64,000 nucleotides of DNA, taken from the NCBI RefSeq assembly GCF_002891295.1, contig NZ_LGUI01000001.1, positions 868,001-932,000 of the forward strand. Reading direction: 5' to 3'. Numbering within the stretch: the first letter of the stretch is position 1; each line of letters begins with the position of its first letter. Under the pieces are notes generated by a model that was given only the letters and a program-made list of their open reading frames with translations, was not told the DNA's origin and made no database searches. The position numbers and the translations under genes are program-made. Origin of the DNA: Streptomyces eurocidicus. GTDB taxonomy: Bacteria > Actinomycetota > Actinomycetes > Streptomycetales > Streptomycetaceae. Shown here piece after piece: positions 59,468 to 64,000 of the stretch.

Positions 59468-60118
59468 ATGACTTGGGCCGACCGCGCCCGCCTACGAGTG
59501 GGCGCGCTGTTGCGCTACGGAGATCGGGCGGCGGGGGCGTGGCCCCAGCGCCGTCGGCGGTCGGCGCGCGCGGCCGTGGCCGCGCTGGCCATGACCGCCG
59601 TCCTGACGCCGAACGCGACGCTGTCGCCCGCGGCGGCCGCTCCGACGGCCGACATGCCGCTGCCGAGCGGGGTGTTCCGGTTGCAGCTCGGCTCGGGTCG
59701 GCACGGCACCGATGAGTGCCTCACTGTCGCTGATTACGACCTCGTCTTCAGGAAGTGCGGCGCCTACCCGGCCAAGCAGAGGTGGACCTCCGGCGGCGGA
59801 GACCCCAGCCAGCTCATCAGCGTCTACGAGCGGGAGTCGGGAAGCCTGAACTACTGCGTGGGATCCGGCTTCGTCACCCTCCCGCGGGATCCCACGCCCA
59901 CCTCGTGGTTCGACTGCGACACGGAACCGGCTCGCACCCATGTGTGGAGGTGGCAGCCCGGAGAGCATGAGATCCACTGGCTCTACCCCACCAACACCGG
60001 TACGAGCACGGGCTACCTCGCGGCCCACTTGGGCAGCGATCACATCGCGGGACTCGCCCCGAGCGTGGCCGGCGAGAGCCGCAAGTTCCGCAACTGGACG
60101 ATCGTGCCGGTGGAGTGA
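59468..60118 (+). CDS. secreted protein, paralogue 1 (possible beta-trefoil)
   Basis: 216 residues from ATG 59468 (AGAGGGAG). A long Arg-rich n-region and hydrophobic core (SARAAVAALAMTAVLTPNATLSPAAAA) form an export signal. The mature part is FRLQLGSGRHGTDECLTVADYDLVFRKCG, AKQRWTS, LISVYERESG, HVWRWQPGEHEIHWL and FRNWTIVPVE. QRW segments recall ricin-type trefoil lectins, though only loosely. It is homologous along its length to the next gene, so they arose by tandem duplication. Confidence 0.75.
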   Translation: MTWADRARLRVGALLRYGDRAAGAWPQRRRRSARAAVAALAMTAVLTPNATLSPAAAAPTADMPLPSGVFRLQLGSGRHGTDECLTVADYDLVFRKCGAYPAKQRWTSGGGDPSQLISVYERESGSLNYCVGSGFVTLPRDPTPTSWFDCDTEPARTHVWRWQPGEHEIHWLYPTNTGTSTGYLAAHLGSDHIAGLAPSVAGESRKFRNWTIVPVE

Positions 60119-60177
60119 GCGCCACGGATACGACGCGTGTGCCGACCCCCTCTCAGCGTTGTCGACAAGGGAATTCC

Positions 60178-60741
60178 ATGACCTGGAACAGTCCGTTCAG
60201 GGTTGCGGCCGCACTGCTGGCGGCGGTGGCCGCGACGACCGCCCTCGTACCGGGCACCGCGGCCGCCGAGACCACGCGCGACAGGCCGCTGCCGACCTGG
60301 ACGTTCCGGCTCCAGCTCGGCGCCGGGACGTCAGGATCAAACAAGTGTCTGACCGCTACGGACAACGGTCCGGCATTCCGGAAGTGCGGCGACGAGCAGT
60401 ACGCGCCGCAGCAACGGTGGACCAGTGACGGCGCGGGCCACGGCAAGCTCATCAGCCTCTACCGGCAAGGTCAGCCGACGACCGTGCCGTCCTGCCTGGG
60501 CGCCGGGGGCCTGATCTACCAGTCCCCTGCCGCCTTCCGCCCTTGCGACGGCGCGGCCGCCCCCGTGTGGAGCTGGAACCCCGGCAAGCACCGGATCCAT
60601 TTTTCCTATGTCGACGACGGCAAGCTGCGGACGGGCTCCCTGACAGCAGGCCGCGGGACGAAGAGCCGTCCACACATCGACAAGAAGACCACGAACATGA
60701 ACGACCTCTACCGCACTTGGTCCTTCATCCCCGTGCAGTAA
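60178..60741 (+). CDS. secreted protein, paralogue 2 (possible beta-trefoil)
   Basis: 187 residues from ATG 60178 (AAGGGAAT). Signal peptide FRVAAALLAAVAATTALVPGTAAAE. Conserved with paralogue 1: TFRLQLGAGTSGSNKCLTATDNGPAFRKCG, PQQRWTSDG, KLISLYRQGQ, VWSWNPGKHRIHFSY, YRTWSFIPVQ. Four Cys positions match between the two and probably form disulfides. Function unknown. A third small secreted protein follows after 29 bp. Confidence 0.75.
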   Translation: MTWNSPFRVAAALLAAVAATTALVPGTAAAETTRDRPLPTWTFRLQLGAGTSGSNKCLTATDNGPAFRKCGDEQYAPQQRWTSDGAGHGKLISLYRQGQPTTVPSCLGAGGLIYQSPAAFRPCDGAAAPVWSWNPGKHRIHFSYVDDGKLRTGSLTAGRGTKSRPHIDKKTTNMNDLYRTWSFIPVQ

Positions 60742-60770
60742 CGACTCCCCCACCCCGGAAGGAAATCCCC

Positions 60771-61037
60771 ATGCTCAGCACCCCCAAGGCCGCATTCGTC
60801 ACCGCGGCGGCCGGCGCCCTCGTCGCAGGCATCCTCCTCATCGGCTCCGGCCCCGCCTCCGCCGCGGGCGTCGGCTGCGGCGACGCCCAGCCCGCCGTCA
60901 CGAACGGCAACCCCGTCAACGACACCGTCCAGCAGGGCAGCAAGGTCATCAGCTCCACCGGTGACCTCATCGTCTGTACCGAGAACACCCTCAAGGACAC
61001 GCTCAACGGCACCGGTGCCGCCGCCGACGGCGAATGA
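60771..61037 (+). CDS. small secreted protein
   Basis: 88 residues from ATG 60771 with GGAAGGAAA. Signal peptide (AAFVTAAAGALVAGILLIGSGPASAA), mature ~57 residues with two Cys (GVGCGDAQPAV, DLIVCTENTLKD). No family recognised. Likely in one transcript with the two upstream secreted paralogues. Confidence 0.7.
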   Translation: MLSTPKAAFVTAAAGALVAGILLIGSGPASAAGVGCGDAQPAVTNGNPVNDTVQQGSKVISSTGDLIVCTENTLKDTLNGTGAAADGE

Positions 61038-61086
61038 TCTCTTCTCTCTCCCCCCCCCGCTCCCGTATTCGCTATTCGCTATTCGC

Positions 61087-62040
61087 TCACGCACTACCCC
61101 GCAGCCATCCCAGCACCTCCCCCGCATGCGCGTCCGGCGGAAACACCGGATAGAACACATGCTCAATCCGCCCGTCCCGCACCACCATCGTCAGCCGCTT
61201 GAACAACCGCGGCCCGCCCCCCGCCGAAAACGTCGGCAGCCCCAGTGCGTCCGCCAGCGACAGTCCCGGGTCGGACAGCATGGAGAAGGGGAGCCCGAGC
61301 CGCTCCACGACCTCCCTCTGGTACGCGCTGTCCTGGCTGGACAGCCCGAACACCCGCTCCGCCCCCGCCTCCAGCAACTCCTGGTGGTGGTCGCGGAAGC
61401 CGCACGACTCGGGCGTGCAGCCGCGGGCCCCCGGGATGGCGTCCCAGCCCTCGGGGAGGTCGACGTCCGGGCGGCCGGTCAGCGGGTAGAGGTAGATGAC
61501 GGTGCGGCCGGGGCCGAGCTCGTCCAGGCGGACCGTTCGCCCGTCGGTGGCGGTCAGCGCGAGGCCGGGCAGGGCGAGTCCGGGGAGGTGGTCGGCGGCG
61601 CCGTCGTCCTCGGGCACGGGGAGGCCGGGCGGGAGTTGCTCGTGGGTGCGGGTCATCGGTTCTCCTCCGTCGGGGGTGGCGATGCTGTTGCGGTAGGCGG
61701 AGGCGCGCAGGTGCGCGGTGAGGACCGCCCGGCGGGCGGTGAGGCCGTCGATCCGGCGTGTCAGGTCGTCGATGGCCTCGCGGTAACCGGCCATCGAGGA
61801 CGGGCAGTCGTCGCCGTGCTCGCCACCGGCCGCCAGGCACTCCAGGAACGGGCGGGTGCGCTCGACCGGGATCCCCAGTTGCCCGAGGTTCCTGATCTCG
61901 CGTACGAGCCGGACGTCGTTGTCGGTGTAGTCCCGGTAGCCGTTGGCCAGCCGGTCCGGTGTGATCAACCCGAGCGATTCGTAGTACCGCACCGCTTTGG
62001 TCGTCACACGGGCCTGCCTCGCCAGGTCGCCGATCCTCAT
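61087..62040 (-). CDS. MerR-type regulator fused to a PrxQ/BCP-like peroxiredoxin
   Basis: 317 residues from ATG 62040 (GAGAGGTGAG). N-terminal MerR HTH (MRIGDLARQARVTTKAVRYYESLGLI) and dimerisation helix to ~residue 125, with a Cys-containing segment (ECLAAGGEHGDDCPSSM). Residues ~150-317 form a peroxiredoxin-like domain: TDGRTVRLDELGPGRTVIYLYPL, GARGCTPESCGFRDHHQEL (peroxidatic and resolving Cys in BCP spacing), VFGLSSQDSAYQREVVERLGLPFSMLSD. An internal Met (MTRTHE) could allow a separate peroxiredoxin. A one-protein redox-sensing regulator is suggested. Confidence 0.88.
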   Translation of the reverse strand: MRIGDLARQARVTTKAVRYYESLGLITPDRLANGYRDYTDNDVRLVREIRNLGQLGIPVERTRPFLECLAAGGEHGDDCPSSMAGYREAIDDLTRRIDGLTARRAVLTAHLRASAYRNSIATPDGGEPMTRTHEQLPPGLPVPEDDGAADHLPGLALPGLALTATDGRTVRLDELGPGRTVIYLYPLTGRPDVDLPEGWDAIPGARGCTPESCGFRDHHQELLEAGAERVFGLSSQDSAYQREVVERLGLPFSMLSDPGLSLADALGLPTFSAGGGPRLFKRLTMVVRDGRIEHVFYPVFPPDAHAGEVLGWLRGSA

Positions 62041-62176
62041 GCCGCTCACCTCTCGTCGCGCCGTCACCGACGCTAAACGTTGCCCTTGGGGGCAAGGTCA
62101 AGCGTCGTGGGGGTGCGGGTGTGTGGGTGGTGCGGGTGTGGTGGGGCGCGTGGGTGGTGCGGGCGCCTGGGCCTCC

Positions 62177-62281
62177 GGGGCAGGGTCCTGGACCGTATAT
62201 TTACGGCGCGCTGCGGGTCGTTCCCCGGCTTCCCGGCCGGTGAGCGCCGCAAATACACGTAAGCGTCCAGAACCCTGCCCC
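62177..62281. repeat. ~105-bp imperfect palindrome
   Basis: The left arm (62177-62210) and right arm (62243-62281) are ~35-bp imperfect inverted repeats. Both carry GGGGCAGGGT-CTGGAC at the outside and TATTT-CGGCGC inside. It could fold as one long RNA hairpin or be a MITE-like element. No gene within. Confidence 0.65.
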
Positions 62282-62284
62282 TGC

Positions 62285-62670
62285 GGCCCCGGCCCCCTCC
62301 CCGCCGTCGTCGACCACCCCATCTGCGGCACGAGTCCGGCCCCGCCGTCGTCGACCACCCCGCCTGCGGACGAACCCGGACCCGCCGTCGTCAGCCGTCC
62401 CACCTGCGGACGGATCCGCCCCCGGCCGTTGCCGACCGTCCTGCCCACCTGCCTGCCGAACGAGTCCAGGCCCACCGCTGCCCGTCGCCCCGCCTCCCGA
62501 ACGGATCCGGCCCCGCCGTCGTCAGCCGTCCCGCCTGCGGACGGATCCGCCCCTGCCGTCGTCGCCCCCCATCTGCCGAACGAGTCCAGGCCCGCCGTTA
62601 CAGGCCGCCCCGCCCGCCGAACTGATCCGGCCCCGCCGTCGCCATCACCCCACCCCCGAACGGCCCCGGA
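62285..62670. repeat. degenerate ~41-bp tandem repeats
   Basis: GCCGTCGTC followed by CTGCGGACG/CCGAACG and GATCCGGCCCC recurs about every 41 bp, roughly nine times with variation. The unit is not a multiple of three and no frame is consistently coding, so this is not a CDS. Confidence 0.6.
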
Positions 62671-62747
62671 GCCCTGTCCGCGTCCCTCAGGGGCACCCCC
62701 GAGGCCCGCTCCCAGGCCGCGTCAGGGTGGCCTCCGGGGTATCACGG

Positions 62748-62885
62748 ATGATGATGGTGCTCCTGGTCCTCGTCGGCATCGTGCTCATGGGCATCGATCT
62801 CGACCTCATGCCCCACGGCAGCGCCTGCTTCCTCCTCGCCCTGGCCCCCGTCCCTTCCCGCGCCCCGGCCCCGGTCCGCGTCTGA
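62748..62885 (+). CDS. possible 45-residue membrane peptide
   Basis: ATG 62748 (three consecutive Met codons) encodes a single hydrophobic helix, MVLLVLVGIVLMGIDLDLM, then a Pro-rich tail, ending at TGA 62883-62885. Nearly every third codon base is G or C, as in real Streptomyces genes, which argues for coding. The RBS is weak (GGGGT). Unknown function; could still be chance in a GC-rich region. Confidence 0.35.
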   Translation: MMMVLLVLVGIVLMGIDLDLMPHGSACFLLALAPVPSRAPAPVRV

Positions 62886-62947
62886 CGCCGGGACCGCAAA
62901 GGTTCGCCGGGCCGGTGGTGGGCGACGGGAAGCCGGCTCCGCCTCTC

Positions 62948-63313
62948 TCAGGACCTGGCCGCCGATCCGAGCGCCTCCAGGATGCCGCCGAGGCCGCCGC
63001 CGAGCCTGCTGAGGATGCCGCCACCCGGGGCGCGGCCTTCCCCGTACGGGACATGGCCGCCGCCCGCGCCCTCCTCGTACTGGCCCCGCCCCTGGCCCTG
63101 GCCCTGGCCGCGCCCCTGATCCTGGTCCTGGCCCCTGCCCTGGTACCGGCCCTGATCCCCGTCCGGTTCCGGCTCCGGCTCCGGGGCGGCGAGGGCGCTC
63201 GGCGCGGTCCCACCGCCCGGAACCGCCTGCGCGGGTGCCGCCAGCGAGGCGCCCCCCAGTACGAGAAGGGCACCCGCCGCGACAGCGGCCGTCCGCCGGT
63301 GAACGAGACTCAT
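62948..63313 (-). CDS. small secreted repetitive protein
   Basis: 121 residues from ATG 63313 with GGAGGCAGG. Signal peptide (TAAVAAGALLVLGGASLAAPAQA). The mature part is rich in Gln, Gly, Asp and Arg (QGRGQDQDQGRGQGQGQ) and ends in a Gly/Leu amphipathic stretch (GGGILSRLGGGLGGILEALGSAARS). No known family; the tail recalls membrane-active or surface peptides. Confidence 0.65.
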   Translation of the reverse strand: MSLVHRRTAAVAAGALLVLGGASLAAPAQAVPGGGTAPSALAAPEPEPEPDGDQGRYQGRGQDQDQGRGQGQGQGRGQYEEGAGGGHVPYGEGRAPGGGILSRLGGGLGGILEALGSAARS

Positions 63314-63626
63314 TGCCTGCCTCCGAGAATGTGCGGTTGTCGGCACGCGTGCCGGTGGCGGCTGGTCCCAGCTCACGGCCACCGTGCACGCATATCGGTC
63401 ATATCATGATGGAGGCTGTCAATCCGGCAAAGGCGACGCACGGCATCGCCTCGGGTGGACCCGCCCCCCTTCACTTCCGGCCCAGGCGTAGCGAACGGGC
63501 CCCGGACGCGCCGCCAGATCCACGGCGGCGCTGATCGCGGCGTCGTGCCCCGCCGCCGCCCGTTCGACGCCCGCGAGCCGTACGAGGCCGACGCCCGTCC
63601 CGGCCGCGCCGGATGGCCCGGCGGTG
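63314..63626. other. intergenic region
   Basis: No supported gene. An AT-rich patch near 63380-63420 (CATATCGGTCATATCATGATG) is probably the promoter of the small secreted protein. Confidence 0.4.
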
Positions 63627-64000
63627 TCACCGGGCCGGGACGAGCTCCAGGACCACGAGGGTGTCCGCCGCGCGGTGCACCGCGACGGTGCCGAGGCCCG
63701 ACTCCTCCGCGAGCCGGACGAGTTCGGCGACTCCGCGCTCGCGTCCGCCGAAGTAGACCAGCATGCGCAGGTCCATCGCCGTGTTCGGGGACTCACCGTC
63801 GGCACCCGCGTCCGCGTTCTCGATCACGAATACCCGGCCGCCGGGGCCCGCCGCCTCCGCGCAGCGGCGCAGGACGGCGCGGGCCGAGTCGTCGTCCCAG
63901 TCGTGGAGGACGGCGGAGAGCAGGTACCCGTCGTAGCCCGGGGGCAGGGCGTCGAAGAAGCTTCCGCCGACGGCGTCGCCCCGGTCGGCGAGCCCGGCGG
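63627..64000 (-). CDS. O-methyltransferase, C-terminal fragment (runs off the window)
   Basis: The frame continues beyond the window edge; ~124 C-terminal residues are visible. GSFFDALPPGYDGYLLSAVLHDWDDSARAVLRRCAEAAGPGGRVFVIENADA matches the SAM-dependent O-methyltransferase family acting on phenolic or polyketide substrates (LHDWDD, catalytic His). MDLRMLVYFGGRERGVAELVRLAEESGL and VLELVPAR complete the fold. Substrate unknown from this fragment. Confidence 0.88.
   Translation of the reverse strand, partial: AGLADRGDAVGGSFFDALPPGYDGYLLSAVLHDWDDDSARAVLRRCAEAAGPGGRVFVIENADAGADGESPNTAMDLRMLVYFGGRERGVAELVRLAEESGLGTVAVHRAADTLVVLELVPAR

Noticed and set aside
62285..62670. Possible CRISPR array
   Set aside because: Units are contiguous and degenerate with no constant repeat/unique spacer alternation, and no cas gene lies nearby.
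57569..64000. Part of a secondary-metabolite cluster because of the FAD monooxygenase and O-methyltransferase
   Set aside because: No PKS, NRPS, terpene or other core enzyme is in the window, and the two enzymes are separated by unrelated secreted and regulatory genes.

Overview
The window is high-GC actinobacterial DNA and almost certainly Streptomyces chromosome. It carries adpA with an in-frame TTA codon, orn directly downstream, and a cslA-glxA-cslZ cell-wall glycan locus. It also has a PAS-GGDEF-EAL gene matching cdgA, a LAXTG surface protein, and several sets of XRE/DUF5753 + DUF397 genes. Gene order from the glmS end through adpA-orn-tRNA-His and a sugar ABC transporter/beta-glucosidase operon to cslA-glxA looks like conserved core. 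Two accessory blocks interrupt it, at about 10.2-13.6 kb and 23.3-30.3 kb.

Layout: 0-5 kb has the glmS 3' end, a Usp protein, a small membrane protein, adpA, orn and tRNA-His. 5.5-10.2 kb is a binding protein / two permeases / GH1 glucosidase operon. 10.2-13.6 kb (minus strand) is regulatory cassette A. 13.6-17.3 kb has a spermidine-synthase-like protein, a Prim-Pol-like small protein, a TPR regulator and a histidine phosphatase. 17.6-23.2 kb has a PAP2 membrane protein followed by a three-gene cluster: Fe-S RecB-type nuclease, unknown protein, SF1 helicase. 23.3-26.2 kb is cassette B, 26.2-27.2 kb a truncated or chimeric serine recombinase, and 27.5-30.3 kb cassette C. 30.3-35 kb has a small-molecule kinase, an AA10 LPMO with a DasR-like box, a CcdA/DsbA thiol-redox pair and two small membrane or secreted proteins. 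35-44.4 kb has an IclR regulator, an LLM oxidoreductase, cdgA, an M6 protease and three identical tRNA-Lys(CTT) genes. 44.6-49.6 kb is cslA-glxA-cslZ. 49.8-53.8 kb holds surface-protein genes, two of them frame-disrupted. 54-64 kb has a ROK regulator divergent from an oxidoreductase operon, an FAD monooxygenase, secreted paralogues, a MerR-peroxiredoxin fusion and a methyltransferase 3' end.

The most striking structure is the set of three homologous regulatory cassettes. B and C share six gene families in the same order: small protein, DUF6879, XRE/DUF5753, a 94-97 aa protein, DUF397, and a ~157 aa protein. A shares the first four. Each cassette carries an operator-like element at two equivalent places, before the first gene and before the 94-97 aa gene. 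A and C share a GCAAC-N5-GCAAC direct repeat at exactly the same distances from the start codons. B instead has a 20-bp palindrome, and its regulator has a different HTH recognition helix. This looks like a family of insulated WhiJ-like switches that can be read directly from sequence.

Caution: four genes between 43 and 52 kb (an NlpC/P60 protein, the cslA N-terminus, a class F sortase-like gene and a secreted TM-anchored protein) show apparent frameshifts in GC-rich tracts. Indel errors in the assembly are a real possibility and should be excluded before calling these genes broken.
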